Origin: Stappia sp. 28M-7
GTDB taxonomy: Bacteria > Pseudomonadota > Alphaproteobacteria > Rhizobiales > Stappiaceae
NCBI RefSeq assembly: GCF_014252955.1
Contig: NZ_JACMIA010000001.1
Coordinates: forward strand, 1,612,001 to 1,676,000
Length of the DNA stretch: 64,000 nucleotides
Direction: 5' to 3'
Shown here: in pieces, positions 43,901-52,257 of the stretch
Position numbering within the stretch: the stretch's first letter is position 1
Layout of the letters: each line of letters opens with the position of its first letter
Position numbers and translations under genes: made by a program
The notes under the pieces: generated by a model
Database searches by the model: none
The model's input: only the letters and a program-made list of their open reading frames with translations
What the model was told of the DNA's origin: nothing

Positions 43901-44883
43901 TCGGCGGCGAGGCGCGTCCGCGCAGCATCACCGCGACGGCCGGCGGGGTGGAGGCGGTGATCCTCGACCTGCCGCCGCTGCCCGGCGACAGCGCGGCGCA
44001 GGCTCCGCGTCTGGCCGTGTTCAGCGCGCCCTGGCCGGGAGCGGTCGACGTCTATCGCTGGCGCGACGGCCTGTCGCCGGTGCGCCATGCACGGGCCGAG
44101 AGCCCGGCGCTGATCGGCACGCTGGTGACCGAGTTGCCGCCGGGGCCGGTGGCGATCTGGGACCGGGGCAGCCGGCCCGTGGTGGAGATTTCCGGCGGCA
44201 CCCTGTCCTCGGCGAGCGAGGAGGCGGTGCTGTCGGGGGCAAATGCGCTGGCGGTGCTGGGTGGGGCCGGCGGGCTGGAGGTGCTGCAATTCGCCGGCGC
44301 CGAACTGGTCGGCCCGCGCCGCTACCGCCTGTCGATGCTGCTGCGCGGCCAGCAGGGCACGGAAGAGGCGGCGCGCGCGCCGACGCCGGCCGGCAGCCGG
44401 GTGGTGCTGATCGACGACGCGCTGCTGCCGCTGCCGCTGACCCTCGACGAGATCGGCATCGGCTTTTCCTATGCGGTGCTGCCGGCCGGACACGCACTCG
44501 ACAGTCTCGCCCGCGTCGATCTTGCCCATACAGCGATGGCGCGCGGGCTGATGCCCTTCGCGCCGGTGCATGGGCGCGCGAAACGGCTCGCCGGGGGCGA
44601 GGTGCAATTCACCTGGATCCGCCGCACGCGCATCGGCGGCGACGGCTGGCGCGAGGGCGAGGTGCCGCTCGGTGAGGAGCGCGAGGAGTATCTCGCCGAA
44701 CTGCTGGACGAAGGAGGTATCGCCCGCTGGTCGGCGAGCGTGGCGAGCCCTGAGGCGATGCTGACGGCAGCTCAGGAAACGGCTGCCTTCGGCGGGCCGC
44801 AGGCGCAGTTCCGCTTAAGGGTGCGGCAGGTCTCGGCGAGCGTTGGCCCGGGGCTCGCGGGCCTCTTCGAGCTCCATCCCTGA
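40975..44883 (+). CDS. GTA host-specificity / tail tip megaprotein (g15)
   Basis: 1302 residues, the largest gene here and the usual length for g15. Order: N-terminal tail-associated part (VLAAAGQALGAAFLGSTGAI), the GTA TIM-barrel domain at about 430-740 (DAFLIGSEMRGLTRLCDAPG, ITYAADWSEYGGYQ, WADPQIDAVGIDAYFPLADQ), a phage-tail domain (about 780-950) and a C-terminal putative receptor-contact part. The barrel resembles glycoside hydrolases and may bind or cut cell-surface glycan. It would be the tip of the tail that touches the recipient. Confidence 0.94.
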   Translation: MATLVLAAAGQALGAAFLGSTGAILGQAAGALAGHALDQRLFGQTRTIEGRRLSDLSVQSSAEGAPLPLVYGRVRLAGQVIWATRFEEEVREETTGGKGGGSSTRVRSYRYHASFAVALCQGPISHVGAIWADGKPMELTGATWRLYKGEADQPPDPLIAALQEATPAYRGTAYAVFERLPLEEFGDRLPQLTFEVVRAVEPLEEMVRAVTIIPGAGEFVYEPAEVTWTVRPGVSERANRHVSHAPSNWTASIDELQALCPNLEQVALVTAWFGDDLRAGHCTIRPKVETRGRQTRGATWRVAGLSGAVAEEVSRHEGLPAYGGTPSDASVVRAIRDLKARGLKVALYPFLLMDVPPGNALPDPYGGGEQAPHPWRGRITGALAPGLAGSPDGTAAAGAEIAAFAGTAHAGQFAPSGDGVSYLGPSEWSYRRFVLHHAALAKAAGGVDAFLIGSEMRGLTRLCDAPGSFPFVEVLRQLAGEVRALLPEAAITYAADWSEYGGYQRGSGELRFPLDPLWADPQIDAVGIDAYFPLADQREDGDPDGTVDPYDIAALAGAVAGGEDYDWYYASEADRRAGLRSPISDGAHGKPWVYRAKDLKGWWLNPHVERVGGVEIGGATAWVPQSKPIWLTELGVPAISRGANQPNVFFDAKSSESAWPRFSDGGRDDLIQRRALEAVIGRWSGWHPQLGAGDNPVSPLYGGPMVDPARIHLWAWDARPFPAFPTATDLWADGSNWRAGHWLNGRLGGLSLAGLVRAIAADFGLPDDLIRLGGLSGTLDGIALAGPVAPRDVLAPLIEAHGAVAVDRGEALALLPAWSPAITELDAGGILAGDADRPALSLRRSETADLPAEVRLAARDATREHRRFVVSSRRIEGHGARVEELDLGAALDPALAAGLADRLLMRRWNEREEAQLALPPGRLEPEAGDVVRLAADPLLGREEALDIRIDGVEEAEGRRLTGRVVRRPPPSAARAIGGEARPRSITATAGGVEAVILDLPPLPGDSAAQAPRLAVFSAPWPGAVDVYRWRDGLSPVRHARAESPALIGTLVTELPPGPVAIWDRGSRPVVEISGGTLSSASEEAVLSGANALAVLGGAGGLEVLQFAGAELVGPRRYRLSMLLRGQQGTEEAARAPTPAGSRVVLIDDALLPLPLTLDEIGIGFSYAVLPAGHALDSLARVDLAHTAMARGLMPFAPVHGRAKRLAGGEVQFTWIRRTRIGGDGWREGEVPLGEEREEYLAELLDEGGIARWSASVASPEAMLTAAQETAAFGGPQAQFRLRVRQVSASVGPGLAGLFELHP

Positions 44884-44909
44884 TTATCATCCACGCAAGG
44901 AAGAGACCC

Positions 44910-45503
44910 ATGAAGGTAAGCGAAAGGGGCCTGGCGTTCGTCGCCAGGCACGAGGGCTTCGTCGCGAGTGCGTACCGCGATCCGGTCGGCGTGCTGACCA
45001 TCGGCTACGGCTTCACCATGGGCAGCCGCCTCTTCGCGGAAAGCTGGCGCAAGGCGCATGGCCGCGCGCTCGCCCCCGGCGACCGGATCTCGCGCGCCGA
45101 GGCGGACCGGTTGCTGCGCCGACTGATCGACGAGGAATACGGGCGCGAGGTGACGAAGGCGCTGGGCGAGCTGCCGCAGCACCGGCACGACGCGGCCTGC
45201 TCGGTCGCCTTCAATCTCGGCCCGCGCGCGCTGCAGTGGCGCTGGGCGACCGCGCTCAAGGCCGGCGACGTCGAAGGCGCGGCCGATATCCTTGGTGCCA
45301 ACTACAACACCGCCGGCGGGCGCAAGCTTGCCGGGCTGGTGCGGCGGCGCCAGGAAGAGGCGCGGCTGCTGCTGACCGGCGATTACGGAGACGGCGTCGC
45401 GGCCGCAGTGCCGCCCGGCAAGTTGCCCGAGGTGCCTGGCGGTCTGCTGGCACGCCTTGCGGACCTGATGCGGGCGCTGTTCGCCCTGCTGCGCCGGCGC
45501 TGA
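44910..45503 (+). CDS. GH24 lysozyme (endolysin) of the GTA lysis cassette
   Basis: 197 residues. The T4-lysozyme triad Glu15, Asp24 and Thr30 in RHEGFVASAYRDPVGVLTIG is intact, followed by the GH24 core (LPQHRHDAACSVAFNLGP). The C-terminal ~45 residues end in a hydrophobic-basic segment (LLARLADLMRALFALLRRR) that could associate with the membrane. No signal peptide, so export depends on a holin, encoded just downstream. It begins 26 bases after g15 on the same strand, pointing to release of GTA particles by lysis. R. capsulatus keeps its lysis genes elsewhere. Confidence 0.9.
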   Translation: MKVSERGLAFVARHEGFVASAYRDPVGVLTIGYGFTMGSRLFAESWRKAHGRALAPGDRISRAEADRLLRRLIDEEYGREVTKALGELPQHRHDAACSVAFNLGPRALQWRWATALKAGDVEGAADILGANYNTAGGRKLAGLVRRRQEEARLLLTGDYGDGVAAAVPPGKLPEVPGGLLARLADLMRALFALLRRR

Positions 45504-45540
45504 TCCCTTTCATCCGACACCTTGCGAGAAGGAGACCGCG

Positions 45541-45783
45541 ATGCGCGGCTGGAGAACCCTTGCCCTCAATCTTGCGACCGGCCTTGCGGTGGTCGCCGCC
45601 GAGATGGCCGGCTTTCTCGCTGGCGTCGACTGGGCGGCCGCACTCGGCCCGCGCGAGGCGCTGTGGCTGGTGGTTGCGGTCAACCTCGCCAATATCGCGC
45701 TGCGCCACCTGACGCGCGGACCGGCCGGCTGGTGCGGCCGGGAGGGCAAGTGCGACGAGCCGGACGTGGAGGGACGGCGATGA
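45541..45783 (+). CDS. Small two-helix membrane protein of the lysis cassette
   Basis: 80 residues with two hydrophobic segments (about 7-27 and 37-57), then a polar tail with two Cys (WCGREGKCDEPD). AGAAGGAGA precedes the ATG, and the stop overlaps the holin ATG by four bases. It resembles small membrane proteins next to phage lysozymes and might be a second holin, an antiholin or a spanin-like part; no specific family is recognised. Confidence 0.65.
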   Translation: MRGWRTLALNLATGLAVVAAEMAGFLAGVDWAAALGPREALWLVVAVNLANIALRHLTRGPAGWCGREGKCDEPDVEGRR

Positions 45784-46187
45784 GCGGGCTGCTCGCCTTT
45801 CTCGCCGGCCCGCTGTTGAGTGCGCTGGTCTCCCTGATGGAGCGGCGCCTGTCGGCGAAGGAGCGGCAGGGGGACCTTGCCGCGGAACTGGCGGCGCAGG
45901 AGATCCGCGCCGAAATCGAGGCCCGGGCCGAGGCCCGCAAGGTGCTGATCGCCGAGCAGGGAACCCTGCTGTCGGCCGGGCGGATCGGCCGGCTGGTCTT
46001 CGTGCTGCCGCTCGGGCTGTGGTGGACGGCGGTGATTGTCGATTCGATCTTCGGTTTTTCTTGGAATGTCGCAGCGCTGCCGCCGCCGCTGGACGAATGG
46101 GCCGGCGGCATCGTGCTGTCGCTGTTCCTGGTCGACGGCGCGAAAGGCATCGCGCGCAACCTGCGGGCAAGCCGGAAGGCGGGCTGA
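45780..46187 (+). CDS. GTA-type holin with three membrane helices
   Basis: 135 residues. Helix 1 at about 3-19, a charged amphipathic middle (ERQGDLAAELAAQEIRAEIE), helices 2 and 3 at about 70-95 and 107-125. This is the plan of the three-helix holin family described for GTA release. ATG 45780 overlaps the previous stop; the frame is open upstream only within that gene. It should form inner-membrane holes that let the GH24 lysozyme reach the wall. Last gene of the GTA/lysis block. Confidence 0.83.
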   Translation: MSGLLAFLAGPLLSALVSLMERRLSAKERQGDLAAELAAQEIRAEIEARAEARKVLIAEQGTLLSAGRIGRLVFVLPLGLWWTAVIVDSIFGFSWNVAALPPPLDEWAGGIVLSLFLVDGAKGIARNLRASRKAG

Positions 46188-46259
46188 GCGGCGTTTCCCG
46201 TGCAGTACCTGCACCTTGCGTTCATGTGCTATTCAGGCGGTACACGGTATGGATCGCGC

Positions 46260-46565
46260 ATGGTCAGGCAGCTACACATTCGCAAGACGTCCCGACGCGC
46301 CGCATTGGTGCTGGCGACGGTGCTTGCGCTCCTCGCTCCGGCGCTGGCGCAGGCTCAATGCCTGAGCCAGTCCCAGGCCCGTCAGGCCGTGCAGGCAGGC
46401 GAAGCGCGCCCGCTCGGCAGCATCGCCGGCCGTGCCGGCGGCGAGATCGTGCGCGCCGAACTGTGCATGCAGGGCGGGCAGCTCGTCTACATCCTGTCGG
46501 TGCTCGACGGGGGACGGGTGAAGGAGCGCGTCATCGATGCCCGCTCGGGACAGGTGCTGCGCTGA
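46260..46565 (+). CDS. Small periplasmic PepSY-like protein (FeuN-like)
   Basis: 101 residues from ATG 46260, with a signal peptide (core AALVLATVLALLAPALAQA) and a mature domain of about 70 residues containing two Cys and LVYILSVLDGGRVKERVIDA, the strand pattern of PepSY domains. It ends 41 bases before the response-regulator gene. In Sinorhizobium meliloti a small periplasmic protein, FeuN, encoded just before feuPQ restrains the kinase FeuQ; position, size and location agree, identity is inference. In-frame starts from 46200 would place extra residues before the signal and are less likely. Confidence 0.68.
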   Translation: MVRQLHIRKTSRRAALVLATVLALLAPALAQAQCLSQSQARQAVQAGEARPLGSIAGRAGGEIVRAELCMQGGQLVYILSVLDGGRVKERVIDARSGQVLR

Positions 46566-46606
46566 AGACGGCGCTGCGACACGACACGTAAGGAACAGGC
46601 CCGACC

Positions 46607-47272
46607 ATGAGACTGCTCGTTGTTGAAGACGACAAGGACCTCAACCGCCAGCTCTCCGAGGCGCTGGGCGAAGCGGGCTATGTGGTCGACACCGCCTTCG
46701 ACGGCGAGGAAGGCCACTTCCTCGGCGACACGGAACCCTATGACGCGGTGGTGCTGGATCTCGGCCTGCCGGTGCTCGACGGGCTGTCGGTGCTGGAGCG
46801 CTGGCGCCGCGACGGGCGCCTCATGCCGGTGCTGATCCTCACCGCCCGCGATCGCTGGTCGGACAAGGTGGCCGGCATCGACGCGGGCGCCGACGACTAT
46901 GTCGCCAAACCTTTCCACATGGAGGAAGTGGTGGCGCGGCTGCGGGCGCTGCTGCGCCGGGCGGCGGGCCATGCCAGCAACGAGATCAGCGTCGGTCCCT
47001 TCCGCCTCGACATCCGCGCCGGCAAGGTGACCAAGGACGGGGCGACGATCAAGCTGACTTCGCACGAGTTCCGTCTGATCTCCTACCTGATGCATCACAA
47101 GGGGCGCGTGGTCTCGCGTACCGAGCTGATCGAGCACCTCTACGACCAGGATTTCGACCGGGATTCCAACACGATCGAGGTGTTCGTCGGGCGGCTGCGC
47201 AAGAAGCTGGACAGCGACCTGATCGAGACCGTGCGCGGTCTCGGCTACAGGATCGGCGAGCCGGATGCCTGA
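46607..47272 (+). CDS. feuP: OmpR/PhoP-family response regulator (FeuP-like)
   Basis: 221 residues. Receiver domain with phospho-acceptor Asp51 in VVLDLGLP, acidic pair D8-D9 and Lys101-Pro in YVAKPFHM; winged-helix output domain from ~125 (LTSHEFRLISYLMHHKGRVV, then NTIEVFVGRLRKKL). It should bind promoter DNA when phosphorylated by the downstream kinase, whose ATG overlaps its last eight bases. In Rhizobium leguminosarum feuPQ lies beside the cycHJKL operon, as here. Confidence 0.92.
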   Translation: MRLLVVEDDKDLNRQLSEALGEAGYVVDTAFDGEEGHFLGDTEPYDAVVLDLGLPVLDGLSVLERWRRDGRLMPVLILTARDRWSDKVAGIDAGADDYVAKPFHMEEVVARLRALLRRAAGHASNEISVGPFRLDIRAGKVTKDGATIKLTSHEFRLISYLMHHKGRVVSRTELIEHLYDQDFDRDSNTIEVFVGRLRKKLDSDLIETVRGLGYRIGEPDA

Positions 47273-48704
47273 GAGCGGGCAAGGCACCGAGGACGATGCC
47301 GGGCAGGAGGCCGGCGAGACGGCAGCGGCAACGGTCGCCCGTCCTGCACGCCAGCGCTCCATCGCCACACGGCTCATCCTGGTGGCGTCCCTGTGGTCGC
47401 TGGTCGCGCTGCTGGTAACCGGCACCGTGCTGGTCGCACTGTACCGGGAGGCGAGCGAGCGCGAGTTCGACGCCCGCCTAGACGTCTATCTCAAGGCGAT
47501 CATCGGCGAGATGGCCGCCGGCACTCCCAGCGAACCGGCCGAGCCGGGCAATCTCGGCGACCCGCGCTTCGATCTGCCGGCCTCCGGCTGGTACTGGCTG
47601 GTGATGAACGCGGACAGCGGCGAGGTGCTGTTTTCGTCCATGTCGCTGCTCGGCGACCGCTTGCCGCTGGACGAGCCGCAGCCGGGCGTCATCCTGCGCT
47701 CGGTGATCTCCGGCCCGCAAGGGGCGGAGCTGCGCGTGCTGCAGCAGACCATCATCTTCGGCGAGGCGGCGGCCTACCGGATTGCGGTTGCCGGCGAGAC
47801 GGCGGAGCTGCGCGAACGCGAATACGATTTCGCGGGCCAGGTGGCGCTGACGCTGCTGGTGCTGGGCCTTGGCCTCATCGGCGCGATCTTCCTGCAGGTG
47901 CGTGTCGGCCTGCGTCCGCTGGTGGCGCTCAGCGCCTCGCTGGCGGCGGTGCGACGGGGCGATGCCCAGACGGTGGACGAGAACCTGCCGCCGGAACTGA
48001 AGCCGGTGGCGGTGGAGCTCAACGCGCTGGTGCGGTCCAACCGCGAGGTGGTGGAGCGCGCGCGTACCCATGTCGGCAATCTCGCCCATGCGCTGAAGAC
48101 GCCGCTCAGCGTCATCCTCAACGAGGTGCGCGGCCAGGACGCTCCCTTCGCCCCGAAGGTGGCGGAACAGGCGGAGGTGATGCGCTCGCAGGTGCATCAC
48201 TATCTCGAGCGCGCACGCATGGCGGCGCAGCGACGGGTGATCGGCGTCTCCTGCGACGTGGAACCGGCCCTCTCGCGCCTGATCCGGGCAATGACGCGCA
48301 TCCATCGCGACCGCGGCATCGAGATCTCCCTCGACATGAAGACGCGCCTGCGCTTTCGCGGCGAGGAGCAGGACCTGGAGGAGATGACCGGCAACCTCAT
48401 CGACAACGCCTGCAAGTGGGCCGCCTCGCGCGTGCGCGTCAGCGTGGCGGCGGTGGGCGCAGGCGAGGGGGGCGAGCGGATCGTCATCACAATTGTGGAC
48501 GACGGGCCGGGGCTGGGCGAGAGCGAAATGGCCGAGGCGCTGAAGCGCGGCCGGCGCCTCGACGAGACGGTTCCCGGTACGGGCCTCGGCCTGTCCATCG
48601 TCGTCGATCTGGCGGGGCTGTATGGCGGCGACCTGGCGCTGGCGCGCGATCGCGGGCCGGGCGGCGGCGGACTGGCGGCGCGCCTGACGCTGCCGGCGAT
48701 CTGA
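47265..48704 (+). CDS. feuQ: Sensor histidine kinase (FeuQ/PhoQ-like)
   Basis: 479 residues. Basic N-terminus, membrane helix at ~37-59, periplasmic domain ~60-188 where a FeuN-like protein could bind, second helix ~190-212, then HisKA-type His275 in GNLAHALKTPLS and an ATPase domain with NLIDNACKWA (N box) and GTGLGLSIVVDLAGLYGG. Typical PhoQ/FeuQ plan. Its eight-base overlap with the regulator gene indicates one operon. The physiological signal (osmolarity, iron, Mg2+) cannot be read. Confidence 0.9.
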   Translation: MPESGQGTEDDAGQEAGETAAATVARPARQRSIATRLILVASLWSLVALLVTGTVLVALYREASEREFDARLDVYLKAIIGEMAAGTPSEPAEPGNLGDPRFDLPASGWYWLVMNADSGEVLFSSMSLLGDRLPLDEPQPGVILRSVISGPQGAELRVLQQTIIFGEAAAYRIAVAGETAELREREYDFAGQVALTLLVLGLGLIGAIFLQVRVGLRPLVALSASLAAVRRGDAQTVDENLPPELKPVAVELNALVRSNREVVERARTHVGNLAHALKTPLSVILNEVRGQDAPFAPKVAEQAEVMRSQVHHYLERARMAAQRRVIGVSCDVEPALSRLIRAMTRIHRDRGIEISLDMKTRLRFRGEEQDLEEMTGNLIDNACKWAASRVRVSVAAVGAGEGGERIVITIVDDGPGLGESEMAEALKRGRRLDETVPGTGLGLSIVVDLAGLYGGDLALARDRGPGGGGLAARLTLPAI

Positions 48705-48918
48705 GGACGCGCGAAGGCGGTGGAAGCCCCTTGCACCGACGCAGTTCGGCCACAAATGCGTGTAACGTCTGGCGCTTGAATTCGGGCCGACCCTTCCTCC
48801 CGGTTGGCGAACCCAGCCCGGACGTTTAGGCTTATGGCGGTGCTTGTGCGCCGCCGCTTCGACTCCTGTGCCTTGCACGGGAACCGGACCCAGAGGGATG
48901 ACACGAGGGCAAGAGCGG

Positions 48919-49371
48919 ATGAACGCCTTGAAACTCGCCATTGCTGTGACCCTGGCCGCCGTGGCTGGCGCCTGCAACACCGGCGGCAGCGTCGGTGCGG
49001 GGCCCGTCGTCGTCGGCGGCAGCCTGTTCGGCAGCGCTTTCAGCGCGCCGACCGTCCAGCAATCGGAAGCCGATGTCGTCCTTGCAGACCTGCTGCGCTC
49101 GGAAGCCGGACAGGGCCTGGAAAGCTCCGACCGCAGGGCCGCGGCGACCGCGCTGCGCGGCGCGCTGGGCACCAACCGCACCGGCGAGACCGTGCAGTGG
49201 CAGAACCGCAGCTCGGGCACCAGCGGCCGGGTCGTGACCGGTCCGAGCTACCAGGTGAACAACATCCTGTGCCGCGACTACACCCATGTGGTGACGGTGG
49301 AAGGCGTCGAGCGCTCCATGCGCGGTGCGGCGTGCCGCAGCGGCGATGGCGGCTGGCTGCCGATCACCTGA
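48919..49371 (+). CDS. Small lipoprotein, 17-kDa surface antigen-like
   Basis: 150 residues from ATG 48919, with a lipoprotein signal ending AVAGAC (Cys18) followed by Asn. A Gly-rich stretch (GGSVGAGPVVVGGSLFGSAF) is followed by ALRGALGTNRTGETVQWQNR and CRDYTHVVTVEGVERSMRGA, as in the Rickettsia 17-kDa-like surface antigens. Likely anchored in the outer membrane. Starts further upstream (48844) would displace the signal. Monocistronic by spacing. Confidence 0.78.
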   Translation: MNALKLAIAVTLAAVAGACNTGGSVGAGPVVVGGSLFGSAFSAPTVQQSEADVVLADLLRSEAGQGLESSDRRAAATALRGALGTNRTGETVQWQNRSSGTSGRVVTGPSYQVNNILCRDYTHVVTVEGVERSMRGAACRSGDGGWLPIT

Positions 49372-49533
49372 CCGGGGTTTCGGGCAGAACGGCTGAAACC
49401 GCCCGCAAACGCTGGGTTTTTCGCCGTTTCCCGGGCGATCCGCAAAGCCGGGTATGGACCATCGCCAAGATTCAATTAATCATTTTCTGAAAACATCCGC
49501 CAACGATCCCAGAACTCGTTCGAGCGCGGACTG

Positions 49534-50949
49534 ATGCCTAACCGGCACCTTTTGACGGAAAAGATCCGATCCTATCTGCAGGCCCTGTCGCCCCGCGCAG
49601 TGCAGACCCTTTTGCGTGGCCTAGAAGGAGCGCGTGCGCGCGGATCCGACGACCCTCATCTCGACCTGATTCTCGACGCCTGCCTGAGCGCGGTGCGTCC
49701 CGAGACCGGCATCGTGCTCAATGCCGAACCGCGCGAGAACTGGCTGCAGCGCCTGTTCTTCGCACCGGTGGAGGACATGCTGGTGACCGAGATGCTGCCG
49801 AGCAAGGAGCGCGGCCGGATCACCCGCTCGAGCCTGCCGCAGATCTGGACCTGGATCGCCCGCGACATCGCGCCCGACCGGGTGAGCGTGGCGCTCGAAA
49901 TCAGCCGCCGCCTGGAGACCGAGCCCGACGAGGTGATCGAGCAGGCCGTCTCGCTTCGCCGCAACGTGCTGGCACCGATGGAAAAGGCGCTGGCCGAGGC
50001 GCATGCGGACGACCGCTTGCACCAGAAGATCAGCATGCTGGTGGGGGGCGAGCGGGCGCTGCGCGACGTGGAGGACCTCGTCGCCGCCTTCCGGGAAGGG
50101 GCCTGGCTGGAAGCCCTGCGCGAAAGCCTTCCCCAGCGGCTGACGGAATGGGACTTCAAGCCGGGCAGCCCGTCGCTGACCCGCATCAAGGCCGTGACCG
50201 ACCGGCACAACGAGGAGCGTGCGCTGATCGCCGCCATCGTGCTGAGCCGGGTGGAGGCCCCCGAATCGATGCTGTCGCTGGCAGCGGCGCTCTCCGGCTC
50301 GATGTCGATCCGCAAGATCGCCGAGAGCAGCTATTCGGTCTTCGCGGAAATGGCCCTGTCGGAAGTCGAGCGCTATGCCGGCATCGCCTGCGGCGACTGC
50401 ACCAATCTCAAGCTGTCCGGCGCCATCGACGCCTATACCCGCATCGTCAAGGTGCTGGACCGCCAGTTCGACCTGATGGAAAAGCCGGCCTGGCACAAGC
50501 GGGTGGCCGAGACGCGGCGCGTCATGTCGGCGCTGGTCGCCCGGGAACTGGAAGTGGCGACAGGCAGCATCCGCCGGCTGCTGGTGGTGCCGAAAGCTGC
50601 GCCCGGCACGGAGCCGGAGGTCGACGTGGTGCTGCTGGAAGAGGCGCATCGTGGCATCATGCTGGTCAACAAGATGCGCGATGCAGCGGAAAACCTGGCG
50701 GTCAACGAGATCACCGCCCGCACCCGCCACGCGCTGGACCAGTCGCTCGACATCAAGACACGCTCGCTGCTGGCCGCGCTCGCTGCCTCGCGCGAGGAGG
50801 ATCGCCCGGCGCATCTGTTGGCCGTCGACATCGCCATCGACCTGTGCGAGGCGTTTTACGGCAAGGATTATGCCGATCAGCTGCGGCGCAGCCGCAAGGC
50901 GGCGCTGACGCCCAAGCCCAAGCAGGAAGCCCGGCAGGCCGCGTCCTGA
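49534..50949 (+). CDS. Conserved hypothetical protein (helical, cytoplasmic)
   Basis: 471 residues, no signal or membrane helix. Highly helical and charged; KIRSYLQALSPRAVQTLLRG near the start, then VEDMLVTEMLPSKERGRITR (about 87-106), DEVIEQAVSLRRNVLAPMEK and DIKTRSLLAALAASREEDRP. It has two nearby Cys (CGDC, about residue 287). No family recognised. ATG 49534 gives no clear ribosome site. It lies between the FeuPQ region and the ccm operon and is followed by a 121-base gap. Confidence 0.72.
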   Translation: MPNRHLLTEKIRSYLQALSPRAVQTLLRGLEGARARGSDDPHLDLILDACLSAVRPETGIVLNAEPRENWLQRLFFAPVEDMLVTEMLPSKERGRITRSSLPQIWTWIARDIAPDRVSVALEISRRLETEPDEVIEQAVSLRRNVLAPMEKALAEAHADDRLHQKISMLVGGERALRDVEDLVAAFREGAWLEALRESLPQRLTEWDFKPGSPSLTRIKAVTDRHNEERALIAAIVLSRVEAPESMLSLAAALSGSMSIRKIAESSYSVFAEMALSEVERYAGIACGDCTNLKLSGAIDAYTRIVKVLDRQFDLMEKPAWHKRVAETRRVMSALVARELEVATGSIRRLLVVPKAAPGTEPEVDVVLLEEAHRGIMLVNKMRDAAENLAVNEITARTRHALDQSLDIKTRSLLAALAASREEDRPAHLLAVDIAIDLCEAFYGKDYADQLRRSRKAALTPKPKQEARQAAS

Positions 50950-51070
50950 CGAAATTACCGAGGCCGGCGCGGATCTGACCTTTTCGTGAAGGGGAAAGGG
51001 GCGGCGCGACCGCCTGTCACAGGCCGCTAATACTTGCGGAAACGCGCAAGGCGCGGTCTATATCCCCCTC

Positions 51071-52216
51071 ATGACGCTCTGGATCGCCTTCTCTCTGCTC
51101 ACCGTGCTGGCGGCGCTGGCCGTGCTTGTACCGCTCGCCCGCGCCGGACGCGGTGTCGCGACGGCTGCCGCCCTGCATGACGCCGAGGTCTACAAGTCGC
51201 AGCTTGCCGAGGTGGAGCGCGATCTCGACCGCGGCTTGATCTCGCAGGAAGCGGCGCAGGCCGCGCGCACCGAAATCGCCCGCCGGCTGATCGCGGCCGA
51301 CCGGGAAGCGCAGCGCGGCGGCGGGACGGAGCCTGCAGCCACGGACGGAAGGGCGGGGGGCGCCGCGCGCCTGCGCATGGTGCAGGTCGCCGCGTTGCTT
51401 CTCGTGCCGCTCGCAGCCGTGGCCGCCTATATCGCCTTCGGCTCGCCCGACATTCCCGATCAGCCGCTGTCCGCCCGCATCGAGGCTCCGGCCCAAGGCC
51501 GCTCGTTGCCCGACCTGGTGGCGCGCGTCGAGCGGCATCTGGCCGACAATCCCGAGGACGGTCGGGGCTGGGACGTGCTGGCGCCGGTCTACATGCGCAT
51601 GGGCCGGCCGCAGGACGCGGCCTCCGCCTATGCAAGGGCCATCCGTCTGCTGGGATCCGACGTGCGGCGCGAGACCGACCGTGGCGAGGCATTGGTCGTC
51701 GCCAACAACGGTATCGTCAGCGCAGATGCGCGCGCGGCCTTCGAACGGGCCGTCACAATGGACGCGCAGGCGGTCAAGCCGCGCTTCTTCCTGGCGCTGG
51801 CGATGACCCAGGAAAACCGCAAGGACGAGGCGATCGCCGCCTGGCAGTCGCTGCTGGCCGATGCCGAGGGCGGCGAGGCCTGGGCCGAGGCTGTGCGCAT
51901 GGAACTGGCCAAGCTCGGCGTCGAGGCGCCCGCCGTGGCTGGTCCTTCCCGCGAACAGATCGAGGCGGCCGGGAGCCTGAGCAACGACGAACGCCAGCAG
52001 ATGATCCGGTCGATGGTCGACGGGCTGGACTCGCGTCTTGCCGCAGACGGCGGCAGCGCCGAGGAATGGATGCAGCTGATGCGCGCGCTGAACGTACTGG
52101 GCGACCGCGAGCGTTTGCGCCAGGTCATAGCGCGCGCCGGCGAGGCGCTGAAGGATGATCCGGCGGCACTCGCGGGCATCCGGCAACTGGCCCGCGAACT
52201 GGGCGAGGGCTCGTGA
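51071..52216 (+). CDS. ccmI: Cytochrome c maturation protein CcmI (CycH)
   Basis: 381 residues. Two membrane helices (about 2-24 and 102-122) flanking a cytoplasmic coiled coil ([20 protein letters not shown]), then a periplasmic TPR domain ([20 protein letters not shown], and later pairs). It chaperones apocytochrome c to the CcmFH haem ligase. First of ccmI-ccmE-ccmF-ccmH, the cycHJKL order of rhizobia. TCTATATC at about 51058 is a possible promoter element. Confidence 0.93.
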   Translation: MTLWIAFSLLTVLAALAVLVPLARAGRGVATAAALHDAEVYKSQLAEVERDLDRGLISQEAAQAARTEIARRLIAADREAQRGGGTEPAATDGRAGGAARLRMVQVAALLLVPLAAVAAYIAFGSPDIPDQPLSARIEAPAQGRSLPDLVARVERHLADNPEDGRGWDVLAPVYMRMGRPQDAASAYARAIRLLGSDVRRETDRGEALVVANNGIVSADARAAFERAVTMDAQAVKPRFFLALAMTQENRKDEAIAAWQSLLADAEGGEAWAEAVRMELAKLGVEAPAVAGPSREQIEAAGSLSNDERQQMIRSMVDGLDSRLAADGGSAEEWMQLMRALNVLGDRERLRQVIARAGEALKDDPAALAGIRQLARELGEGS

Positions 52217-52257
52217 GCCACCGGGAACAGACGAGCTACGGAAACGGACGACGCAAG

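Noticed and set aside
29497-46187. Recent prophage
   Set aside because: No integrase, excisionase, repressor, replication genes or attachment repeats; short tape measure, g10.1 and g15 types and gene order match a GTA, and GC equals the flanks.
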